From contig CANRAT010000038.1 of the NCBI GenBank assembly GCA_947628685.1, forward strand, positions 1 through 14,626: a stretch of 14,626 nucleotides of DNA, given 5' to 3'. Of the stretch, positions 6,203 through 12,800 are shown one piece after another. The position numbers and the translations under genes are program-made. Source of the stretch: an uncultured Bacilli bacterium. GTDB lineage: Bacteria > Bacillota_I > Bacilli_A > RF39 > UBA660. Numbering within the stretch: position 1 is the stretch's first letter; every line of letters starts with the position of its first letter. The notes under the pieces are model-generated. The model made no database searches. It saw only the letters and a program-made list of their open reading frames with translations, and was not told where the DNA came from.

Positions 6203-6747
6203 TTTACACCTCTTAAAATACTTTCTATATCACTAGTTAATTTCTTTCTTGTATCATTATTATAAACTATATAATCAAAGTTAGTATAATTATCTAAATT
6301 AGTTTCTGTTATATGTTTTTTTTCTTCATTAGTTAATTTATTAGAAACATTATTTCTAATTACTCTAATACTTATAGAGTCTTTATATTTTTCCTTTAAA
6401 GTTTCTATTTCATCTATAAGTCTTGCATCATTAATGATTATTATATCATAAAAGTATGAAAAAACTTCTATATCTTCTAATATTCTTCTAATGAATAATT
6501 TATTATCTATTTTGTTTTTAATAAGTTCTATGCCTAATTGTTGTAATAGTTCTCTTGGCTTATTATCTTCATTACCATCCCAACTACTTACTCTTTTAGC
6601 ATAATCTTTTATATAGTGACCAAAGGAAATAGTAATGGTCTTTTTATCTTTAAAATAATTACTTATTATTTTAGAAATATCTCCTTTACCACTCCTAGCT
6701 TTACCAGATATTATGAATATTTTAGGATTCCTTTTAATAAATTCCAT
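6199..6747 (-). CDS. Deoxynucleoside monophosphate kinase-like P-loop protein
   Basis: 182 aa. Walker A-type loop SGKARSGKGDIS at about residues 14-25, then FGHYIKDYAKRV, KPRELLQQLGIELIK, a long helix, IIINDARLIDEIETLK (Walker B/DR region) and a C-terminal VIRN strand. The order resembles phage T4 gp1-type and bacterial dNMP kinases, which phosphorylate dNMPs to dNDPs. The start is ATG at 6745-6747 behind AGGAGG, whose first bases overlap the TAG stop of the AI-2E-family gene 8 nt upstream. Substrate is inferred from motif order only. A more general P-loop kinase role is possible. Confidence 0.6.
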   Translation of the reverse strand: MEFIKRNPKIFIISGKARSGKGDISKIISNYFKDKKTITISFGHYIKDYAKRVSSWDGNEDNKPRELLQQLGIELIKNKIDNKLFIRRILEDIEVFSYFYDIIIINDARLIDEIETLKEKYKDSISIRVIRNNVSNKLTNEEKKHITETNLDNYTNFDYIVYNNDTRKKLTSDIESILRGVK

Positions 6748-6755
6748 GTTACCTC

Positions 6756-7877
6756 CTAATTAAAATTAAGTAAATCATATTTATCATCAAAATACTTAAT
6801 TATTACTTTACAAACTCCTATTATTGGCGTTGATAAAAGCATACCTACTATACCGAAAAAATGTCCAAATACTAGTAATCCTATTATTATTGTAACAGGG
6901 TTTAGTTTAGTTGTTTTACTAATTATTAGAGTTTGTAATACATTCCCTTCAATAGACTGTATTACAATTATAGCAATTAGTACTGCAATTCCTATACCTG
7001 TACTTAAAGAAAAACCTACTATTACTGCTGGAGCGCCTCCTATATATGGACCTGCATAAGGTATTACATTCATAAGACCACAGAAAAGTCCGAAAAGTAG
7101 GGGTGCTTTAAGACCTATTAGTGCAAAAGCAATACTAGATACTACAAATACTACAAATGCATCTATAAGTGCGCCATTTACATAACTTCTTAAAGATTGA
7201 TTTATTTTTGAACATAATTCATGTGTAGGTTTTCTAAATTTTTTAGGCAATAAATCTAATAAAGTACTACCTAAATTATTACAACTCAAAAGTAAGAAAA
7301 ATCCTATTACTAGTCCTATTAAAAATGTACCTATTGAAGATATTAATGTTGTTGCACCATTTATTATTGTAGTTGGTAATTGTGTTGCCAAATCATTTGA
7401 AAATATATCTAATCTTGAAAATAAGTTTTCTTGTATTGATTCTACATTTATTGTATCGGTATTAAAATTAGCAAATATATTTTCTGCCCATGCTTTTAAA
7501 TCTGAAAATATGTTAGGAAAATTAGATACTAAATCTATTGTTTGCTTATATAAAAGTGGTATTATTGATTGAATAAGTAAGATTATACATCCTATTAATA
7601 TTACATATGATAATAAACATGCAATTCCTCTTCTAACTCTTTTTTTAATAAGCCACTTCACAAATGGATTCAAAAGCCATGCAATTATTATACCTATAAA
7701 TAATGGAGTTAGTATTTTTAAAACTGTTAAAATTATATGGAAAATACGTAACTCTTTAAATATTTTAAGAAGTAGGTAAGCCCCTACTACTATTAATATT
7801 AAATAAAATATTTTTAGTATTTTTTTAGATATACTTATTACTTCATTTAATGAATCTTTATCAATATTTTTATTCAT
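6756..7877 (-). CDS. AI-2E-family transporter (PF01594-type permease)
   Basis: 373 aa integral membrane protein. An N-terminal hydrophobic pair (about 25-70) is followed by a third membrane segment, a soluble amphipathic region (about 115-170, LKAWAENIFANFNTD) and several further helices. The signature region IPYAGPYIGGAPAVIVGF and later GNVLQTLIISKTTKLNPV mark the AI-2E/TqsA/PerM-like family. Members are proposed autoinducer exporters or Na+/H+ or Na+/Li+ antiporters, and many have no known substrate. The start MNKN at 7875-7877 is set by GGTGAT. It is the first gene of the four-gene operon ending in alaS. Confidence 0.88.
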   Translation of the reverse strand: MNKNIDKDSLNEVISISKKILKIFYLILIVVGAYLLLKIFKELRIFHIILTVLKILTPLFIGIIIAWLLNPFVKWLIKKRVRRGIACLLSYVILIGCIILLIQSIIPLLYKQTIDLVSNFPNIFSDLKAWAENIFANFNTDTINVESIQENLFSRLDIFSNDLATQLPTTIINGATTLISSIGTFLIGLVIGFFLLLSCNNLGSTLLDLLPKKFRKPTHELCSKINQSLRSYVNGALIDAFVVFVVSSIAFALIGLKAPLLFGLFCGLMNVIPYAGPYIGGAPAVIVGFSLSTGIGIAVLIAIIVIQSIEGNVLQTLIISKTTKLNPVTIIIGLLVFGHFFGIVGMLLSTPIIGVCKVIIKYFDDKYDLLNFN

Positions 7878-7890
7878 AGCATCACCAAGT

Positions 7891-7915
7891 TCATTATATC
7901 ATATTATATGTTAAA
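7891..7915 (-). promoter_or_regulatory. Candidate promoter of the AI-2E-kinase-alaS operon
   Basis: Between the terminator at 7923-7961 and the start at 7877 the minus strand has TATAAT just upstream of GAACTTGGTGATG. The -35 at 17 nt is T-rich and weak. The position, directly after a terminator and before a four-gene operon, argues that a promoter must be here. Confidence 0.45.
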
Positions 7916-7922
7916 ATAAAAG

Positions 7923-7961
7923 AAAAAGTAAATGTAGAATGTTTTTTTACATTTACTTTTT
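7923..7961 (-). terminator. Strong (possibly bidirectional) terminator after the toxin-antitoxin-like pair
   Basis: A perfect 14-bp stem (AAAAAGTAAATGTA 7923-7936 with TACATTTACTTTTT 7948-7961, 11-nt loop). The 3' arm ends in a T tract on both strands. It ends transcription of the Panacea/MazF-like pair before the AI-2E operon. Confidence 0.85.
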
Positions 7962-7975
7962 TACTCTATAATATA

Positions 7976-8413
7976 TTATTTAAGATCTTGATTTAAAGAT
8001 ATTATTTCATCTTTACTCATAAATACCTTCTTATTATCATCAATCCATTCATTTTCTTTATATTCATTGTACCTTTTTAAAACTTTATTAAATTTTTCAT
8101 TACTCAATTTGTCAACTTGTCTTCTTTTTGTTTCTAATTTTTTAAAATTTTCCAATTGAATTATGTTATCAATCTGAACAAAACTATCTTTATCAATAAC
8201 CGTTTCATTCGGATTTGTTTTTTTTATTGTTACATTTGTTTTCAATAAGGTTTTCCATTTTTTCTCAGCAGTTATAGAATCAATGTGTGCTACCTCTAGG
8301 ATATTTTTTTCATTATCTATATTTAATACTAAAATTGGATGTGCTACACTGGCAACATTCCCTGAATTGTTAAACCTTACTTTTAACGAAAGTACCTGAC
8401 CAATTTCAATCAT
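7976..8413 (-). CDS. MazF/PemK-like toxin candidate paired with a Panacea antitoxin
   Basis: 145 aa. The N-terminal 90 residues look like the SH3-like barrel of MazF/PemK ribonucleases: an opening IGQVLSLKVRF strand, then AHPILVLNID (compare RPVLVL), a VAHIDSI strand, and IDKDSFVQIDNIIQLE (compare the L-x-K-D-S-x-V-x-x-D-x-I segment). A charged helical extension (about 95-145, KRRQVDKLSNEKFNKVLKRY) follows, a usual place for antitoxin contact. The ATG at 8411-8413 overlaps the antitoxin-like gene by 8 nt and has no clear ribosome site of its own, so it probably depends on translational coupling. The classical MazF Arg in the first loop is not obvious, so RNase activity is inferred. Confidence 0.6.
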   Translation of the reverse strand: MIEIGQVLSLKVRFNNSGNVASVAHPILVLNIDNEKNILEVAHIDSITAEKKWKTLLKTNVTIKKTNPNETVIDKDSFVQIDNIIQLENFKKLETKRRQVDKLSNEKFNKVLKRYNEYKENEWIDDNKKVFMSKDEIISLNQDLK

Positions 8414-8897
8414 CGTTTAATACTTCTATAAAATCAGCACACATAATTTTATAATTTTCTTTTTGACTATCAACATCAATTAGTTGATCTTTCTTTTGAT
8501 AGAAATTATGCTTTTTCTTCCATTCTTCATCTTGATGAGATATTTCTATTAAATCTTCTAAAGGAGCATATTTTAAAATATTAAACATTTTTTCAATATA
8601 AGTTTTTACATCTAAATCTGAAATTTTATAAGAATCCTTATTCGATTTTAGATATGCATAATTATTCATTACAGAATTTACTACAACACCGTTATCAAAA
8701 GCATACATTGCTTCATCGAATAATTTCTTATTTGTCATAGCCAAATAAACCATTTGCATTATGTGCAAATACTTATTTAATCTAACATTACCTTCGTAGC
8801 AATCTCTTCCTTGTAAATTTATTAATTTATTTATAAAAATATCATTATTCGTATCTAAATACAAAATATATTTAGCTATGTTTTCAACTTTTTCCAT
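8406..8897 (-). CDS. Panacea-domain (SocA-like, DUF4065-type) antitoxin
   Basis: 163 aa. It carries the domain pattern of Panacea/SocA antitoxins: IAKYILYL near the N-terminus, then RLNKYLHIMQMVYLAMTNKK followed by LFDEAMYAFDNGVVVNSVM, matching the family's K-L-x-K-L-x-Y-x-x-x ... L-F-x-E-x-x-x-A-x-x-x-G-P-V-V consensus with Val in place of the usual Pro. Panacea domains neutralize many unrelated toxins and are typically encoded next to them. It is the first gene of a two-gene unit with its own promoter and a strong ribosome site (AAGGGGATG). A palindrome in the promoter spacer may allow autoregulation, but no DNA-binding domain is evident. Confidence 0.75.
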   Translation of the reverse strand: MEKVENIAKYILYLDTNNDIFINKLINLQGRDCYEGNVRLNKYLHIMQMVYLAMTNKKLFDEAMYAFDNGVVVNSVMNNYAYLKSNKDSYKISDLDVKTYIEKMFNILKYAPLEDLIEISHQDEEWKKKHNFYQKKDQLIDVDSQKENYKIMCADFIEVLNDD

Positions 8898-8918
8898 AAT
8901 CTCATCCCCTTGGAAATT

Positions 8919-8947
8919 ATTATATCATTAACACATATGTTTGTAAA
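8919..8947 (-). promoter_or_regulatory. Promoter of the Panacea/MazF-like pair with a palindrome in the spacer
   Basis: TTTACA (8942-8947 on minus), 17-nt spacer, TATAAT (8919-8924). The 8-bp palindrome ACATATGT (8933-8940) lies between -35 and -10, a common position for an operator. Such a short palindrome is also expected by chance in AT-rich DNA. Confidence 0.75.
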
Positions 8948-8987
8948 TACCTTCATGCCATTTATAACCATATATAGATTATTAATT

Positions 8988-9530
8988 TTATATTGACATG
9001 AGTTCTGTTTCTTTTATTTTAAACTTTTCATCTACTGTTTTATTATATTTATTTATAAGGTCTTGTACATCTTCTTCAGCATTTCTTTTTTCATCTTCTG
9101 TTGCTTCTGATTTTTTTATATTATTATTTGCATCTTGTCTTATATTTCTAAGCACAATTTTACAATCTTCAGAATATTCTTTTGCTTGTTTAACATATTC
9201 TTTTCTTGTATCCTCTGTTAATGCAGGTATATTTAATATAATCATCTCTCCATTATTATTTGGAGTAAGTCCTATATTTGATTCATATATTGCTTTTTCA
9301 ATCGCACTTATACTACTTTTATCATATGGTTTAATACATAACTGTCTTGCTTCAGGTATACTAATTGTTGCAAGTTGTTTTAGGGGTGTTAGTGCACCGT
9401 AATAATTAACCATAACACCATCAAGCATTTGCGGATTAGCACGTCCTGCACGTATATTTAAAAATCTTTTTTCCATATTTTCTATTGCTTCATTCATTTC
9501 AAGTTCAACATTCATTAAAATTTCATCCAT
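8988..9530 (-). CDS. frr: Ribosome recycling factor
   Basis: 180 aa, close to the usual 185. With EF-G it splits post-termination ribosomes. It shows the family's core segments: an N-terminal helix with F-L-N-I-R-A-G-R-A-N-P, the VNYYGALTPLKQLATISIPEAR block, then NIGLTPNNNGEMIILNIPALTEDTRKE, and the C-terminal long helices with NIRQDANNNIKK. ATG at 9528-9530 is preceded by AAAGGAG. The usual neighbours pyrH and tsf are not here; upstream lie a Fic-domain gene and an unknown gene. No clear terminator follows, so some read-through into the Panacea pair is possible. Confidence 0.96.
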   Translation of the reverse strand: MDEILMNVELEMNEAIENMEKRFLNIRAGRANPQMLDGVMVNYYGALTPLKQLATISIPEARQLCIKPYDKSSISAIEKAIYESNIGLTPNNNGEMIILNIPALTEDTRKEYVKQAKEYSEDCKIVLRNIRQDANNNIKKSEATEDEKRNAEEDVQDLINKYNKTVDEKFKIKETELMSI

Positions 9531-9551
9531 ATTTATTCTCCTTTTAATTAT

Positions 9552-10025
9552 TTATAATTTTTTTATATAACTTTTATTTTGACGAGATTCTTCTTTAAAG
9601 TTTTGAATCTCATCATACTTTGTTAAATCAAAATTTATTAATTCATCTATTATATGTTCAACATTTATTAGAAATTCAATACATTTAGAATATTCTAAGT
9701 ACTTAAATATTAAATAGAAATTAATTTCAGGTATTAACGCTTTAACAATTTTTTTGTTGTGATTTAAAGAATTTACATCATCTATATTTTCTTTATAATC
9801 TAATAAATTTAACATTTTTACAAGTAGAATTACTTGCCCTTCGTTATTCAATGTATGATATTTCTTATTTATGTGTTCAATATAATCTATTGGTATTAAA
9901 GATTTATTTTCTTCACTATCTCTAAAGGAAAATACCTTTTCTTTCAAATATTTTTCTATTTCCTCATAAGACATTTTTTCAAGTATATTTTTAAAAAAAT
10001 TTACTGAGTCATTAGCACCCATCAT
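9552..10025 (-). CDS. Hypothetical protein next to the Fic gene
   Basis: 157 aa from the first of two adjacent ATGs (10023-10025), which is placed 7 nt after a perfect AGGAGG. A longer in-frame form would start inside the Fic coding region and lacks a ribosome site. I do not recognise a family. The protein is mainly helical by composition, Lys/Asn/Ile-rich, with no signal peptide or membrane segment. It has a hydrophobic stretch INFYLIFKYLEY and an acidic helix ending IDELINFDLTKYDEI. It starts 11 nt after the Fic stop and ends 21 nt before frr. A partner of the Fic protein is possible but there is no direct evidence. Confidence 0.7.
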   Translation of the reverse strand: MMGANDSVNFFKNILEKMSYEEIEKYLKEKVFSFRDSEENKSLIPIDYIEHINKKYHTLNNEGQVILLVKMLNLLDYKENIDDVNSLNHNKKIVKALIPEINFYLIFKYLEYSKCIEFLINVEHIIDELINFDLTKYDEIQNFKEESRQNKSYIKKL

Positions 10026-10036
10026 AACAAAACCTC

Positions 10037-10696
10037 CTATAAATTGTTTATTCCATCTAAACAATTATCATATATAAAATTTTTTAGATCTGTATTATCA
10101 TTTGTTTCATAATATTTTATTAATTTTGTAAAATACCCACCTATTAATTCTATAGGAACATTTAATATTCCAAGTCCATTTCTAATCATTTCTTTATTTG
10201 CAACTAAATTTGCTACTCTTTTATTTCCATCTTGAAACATTTGACTTCTTTGAATCCAACAGAATAAATTTATTACCATATCAAGTTTATCTTCATTATT
10301 TAAAATATCTTTTAATTCGGCTTCATAATCACATTCACTTGGTAATTTAGGCCTATAATCCGTTCCAGTGATCCCAACTCCCTTTTTTCTAAAATCTCCA
10401 AGAGGTATGACATTTTGACCTTTACATACTTCGAAGTGAATTCTTTTAATATAATCTATCGTCAAATCATCGTCTATGGTATCTAATACATATCCCCATG
10501 CATCTTTTAATCCTTTTAATTTTAACATATTATCTATTGAAATTTTGCCGTTATTTACATTATTATAAAAATCAACCGTATCAGCAAGTGTTACTGCAAT
10601 TCCCTCAAGATTTGCACTTTTATATATGTTATCTATTATTTTCCTTTTTGCAAAAAATATATTATCTTCTTTAGTCATATTATATTTTCTATCCAT
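10037..10696 (-). CDS. Fic-domain protein with Gln in place of the catalytic His
   Basis: 219 aa from ATG at 10694-10696. The start is set by AGGTGATG, which overlaps the proS stop; a longer in-frame form inside proS is rejected. The Fic fold is shown by the flap region GDFRKKGVGITGTDYRP (about 100-116) and the signature QMFQDGNKRVAN (152-163), which matches H-x-F-x-D-G-N-x-R except that the His is Gln. S-A-N-L-E-G at 27-32 fits the inhibitory helix motif S/T-x-x-x-E-G/N of class II Fic proteins, whose Glu blocks ATP binding. Normal Fic enzymes transfer AMP to target hydroxyls with that His as base. With Gln, AMP transfer may be lost or altered, yet the rest of the motif is well preserved. 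I believe similar SQ-x-F-x-D-GNKR variants occur in other Firmicutes. Confidence 0.85.
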   Translation of the reverse strand: MDRKYNMTKEDNIFFAKRKIIDNIYKSANLEGIAVTLADTVDFYNNVNNGKISIDNMLKLKGLKDAWGYVLDTIDDDLTIDYIKRIHFEVCKGQNVIPLGDFRKKGVGITGTDYRPKLPSECDYEAELKDILNNEDKLDMVINLFCWIQRSQMFQDGNKRVANLVANKEMIRNGLGILNVPIELIGGYFTKLIKYYETNDNTDLKNFIYDNCLDGINNL

Positions 10697-10704
10697 AACA
10701 TCAC

Positions 10705-12129
10705 CTAATACTGTACTCCCCATACTACTAAATCTTTTGCGGGTTTTCCACATACGACACATTTATCATCAATCGATTTAGCATTTTCTAAAATACATCT
10801 AGATTTAGTACCTCGTATTTCCTTCATTTTTAGTTCACACTTTTCATCACCACACCACATACCTTTAATAAATCCAGGCTCTTTATTCATAATATCTTCT
10901 ACATCTTTTAAAGTATGTGCCTCATGAGTCATTTTATCTCTTCTTGATTTTGCTTTTTCATACATATCTTTTTGTATAATACTCATTAAATCTTTTACAA
11001 ATTTTATTATATCTATATCCTTTTTTACTTCTATTTTCTCTTTTGTATCACGTCTTGTAATAGTTATAATTCCTTTATCTAAATCACGTGCGCCTATCTC
11101 TATTCTAATTGGTATACCATTAACCTCGGATTCTGCAAATTTAAATCCTGGAGATTTATCAGTGTTATCTATATATGCAGTAATGTTTTCACTTTTTAAT
11201 TTATCACATATGTCTTGTGATAAAGAATTTACTTCATCATTATTTCCAATTGGAATAATTACAACTTGATTTGGTGCGATATAAGGTGGAAGTACAAGTC
11301 CATCATCATCACTGTGTACCATAATTAGTGCGCCTATCATACGTGTTGTAACTCCCCATGATGTTTGATATGCATATTCAAGATTATTATCTTTATTTAA
11401 AAATTTAATATCATACGCTTTAGAAAACTTTTGTCCAAAATAATGTGTTGTTCCTGATTGTAAAGCTACACCATTATACATTAAGGCTTCAACAGTTAAT
11501 GTATATTCAGCACCAGCAAATTTTTCTTTTTCAGTTTTTCTTCCTGTTATCACAGGTATTGCTAGGTAATCTTCAAAAAACTTTTTATATAGTTCTAACA
11601 TACCTCTTGTCTCTTCTTCTGCTTCACTACTAGTTGAATGTACTGTATGTCCCTCTTGCCATAAAAATTCACGACTCCTAAGAAATGGTCTAGTCTCTTT
11701 TTCCCATCTCATTACGTTACACCACTGATTATACTTAAGTGGTAAGTCTCTATATGATTTAACTTTAGATACATAGTAATCACTAAACAAAGTTTCACTA
11801 GTAGGTCTAATACACATTTTTTCATCTAGTTCTTTTTGTCCTCCAATTGTTACCCAAGCAACTTCAGGAGCAAAACCTTTAATTAATTCCCCTTCTTTTT
11901 TCATAAGACTTTCAGGTATTAAAACTGGCATATATACATTTTTATGTCCAGTATCTTTAAACATTTTATCTAGTACTTGTTGCATTTTCTCCCATATAGC
12001 ATATCCATTAGGCTCAAATACCGTACATCCTTTTACATTAGAATAATCTGCTAAGTGTGCGGCTTTTACTATATCTGTATACCACTGTCCAAAGTCTACA
12101 TCTCTACTTGTTATTGCTTTGTTAGCCAT
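10705..12129 (-). CDS. proS: Prolyl-tRNA synthetase, archaeal/eukaryal-type short form
   Basis: 474 aa class II synthetase that charges tRNA-Pro. It shows motif 1 (GCTVFEPNGYAIWEKMQ), the TSET proline-binding loop in CIRPTSETLF, motif 2 (RWEKETRPFLRSREFLWQEGHT) and motif 3 (G-A-L-I-M-V-H-S-D-D-D-G-L-V-L-P-P). An anticodon-binding domain and a C-terminal zinc-type domain follow (WCGDEKCE ... CVVCGKP), ending in the conserved Tyr. The bacterial editing insertion (INS) is absent, as expected for this type, which is common in Mollicutes and some Clostridia. ATG at 12127-12129 is preceded by AAAGGAG. Confidence 0.96.
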   Translation of the reverse strand: MANKAITSRDVDFGQWYTDIVKAAHLADYSNVKGCTVFEPNGYAIWEKMQQVLDKMFKDTGHKNVYMPVLIPESLMKKEGELIKGFAPEVAWVTIGGQKELDEKMCIRPTSETLFSDYYVSKVKSYRDLPLKYNQWCNVMRWEKETRPFLRSREFLWQEGHTVHSTSSEAEEETRGMLELYKKFFEDYLAIPVITGRKTEKEKFAGAEYTLTVEALMYNGVALQSGTTHYFGQKFSKAYDIKFLNKDNNLEYAYQTSWGVTTRMIGALIMVHSDDDGLVLPPYIAPNQVVIIPIGNNDEVNSLSQDICDKLKSENITAYIDNTDKSPGFKFAESEVNGIPIRIEIGARDLDKGIITITRRDTKEKIEVKKDIDIIKFVKDLMSIIQKDMYEKAKSRRDKMTHEAHTLKDVEDIMNKEPGFIKGMWCGDEKCELKMKEIRGTKSRCILENAKSIDDKCVVCGKPAKDLVVWGVQY

Positions 12130-12159
12130 AGTATCAACTCCTTTAATAATTATACTATA

Positions 12160-12196
12160 AAAATAAAGAAAAAGAAATCATTTTATTTGATTTCCT
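12160..12196 (-). terminator. Likely terminator after the DUF2441-like gene
   Basis: Minus-strand arms AAGGAAATCA (12187-12196) and TGATTTCTTT (12171-12180) enclose a short loop of about 6-7 nt and are followed by a T-rich tract. The arms overlap the last codons of the DUF2441-like gene and its stop falls in the loop. The tail is interrupted by C and A, so termination may be partial, allowing read-through into proS. Confidence 0.55.
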
Positions 12197-12791
12197 TACA
12201 ATTAAAATCTTTTTTTTGAATTATACTTAAAATTTTAAATTTACCTTCATAAAGATATTCATCATCAAAAAATAGTTCATCGCTATTATATTCCCAATAC
12301 TTTTTTGCTTTGCATTTCATTTCACTATACGACTCAAAAGGCATTGGTAATAATGAATCACGAGTCTTAAAAGGTTCATGCGCTAACATAAGTTCATATA
12401 TATCAACATCTGATTTTTTAAAATTATTTAACCAGTAATTTAACTGCTCTTCCCTACAAAGCCAAATACAATTATTTCTACTTGGTAAATTAGGGAAATA
12501 TTGCTTCCTAATTTCTTCGTAAGCAAGTTCTCTTACTAACAATTGATATTCTTTAATACAACTTTTTAGTCTAGGTAATAATTTTAATTGATTATCGATA
12601 TCATTATTTTTTTGATAGTATTCTATTAGAGAAATTATAGACATATCTTTATTATCAATACTTATAATTGGAGAAAATCTAAAAGAAAAACTTGTAAATT
12701 CATTTATAGATGTAGTTAGTTCCATACCAACTTTCCATACATCATCGTGTATACCTTTTTTATGTATATGATAATATATTAATTTATCCAT
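12183..12791 (-). CDS. DUF2441-like protein
   Basis: 202 aa, starting with ATG at 12789-12791 behind AGGGGGA, 9 nt after the uvrC stop. The N-terminal YYHIHKKG and KVGMEL, then a central ELAYEEIRKQYFPNLPSRNNCIWLC block, an L-N-Y-W segment, and a C-terminal AKKYWE...EYLYEGKFKIL block match my memory of the DUF2441 family in order and spacing. Its function is unknown. The H/R-E/E pattern has some likeness to ADP-ribosyltransferase-like folds, but I cannot show that. There is no signal peptide or membrane segment. It is a single accessory gene set between uvrC and proS. Confidence 0.6.
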   Translation of the reverse strand: MDKLIYYHIHKKGIHDDVWKVGMELTTSINEFTSFSFRFSPIISIDNKDMSIISLIEYYQKNNDIDNQLKLLPRLKSCIKEYQLLVRELAYEEIRKQYFPNLPSRNNCIWLCREEQLNYWLNNFKKSDVDIYELMLAHEPFKTRDSLLPMPFESYSEMKCKAKKYWEYNSDELFFDDEYLYEGKFKILSIIQKKDFNCKEIK

Positions 12792-12800
12792 ATATTCCCC

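Noticed and set aside
8998..9402. A 134-codon plus-strand frame opposite frr, with hydrophobic character
   Set aside because: It is a shadow of the conserved frr gene; there is no ribosome site and no promoter in the plus direction.
10026..10064. An upstream extension of the 157-aa hypothetical gene into the Fic gene
   Set aside because: The perfect AGGAGG at 10033-10038 lies inside the extension and points to the ATG at 10025.
10697..10762. An upstream extension of the Fic gene into proS
   Set aside because: AGGTGATG lies just before the ATG at 10696, and the extension has no ribosome site and no family resemblance.
11445..11633. A 62-codon plus-strand frame opposite proS
   Set aside because: It is a shadow of the conserved proS coding sequence.
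12142..12177. TATAAT upstream of proS as its promoter
   Set aside because: The -35 is poor (TTTCTT), and a start from this -10 would fall inside the Shine-Dalgarno. Read-through of the leaky terminator from uvrC is at least as likely.
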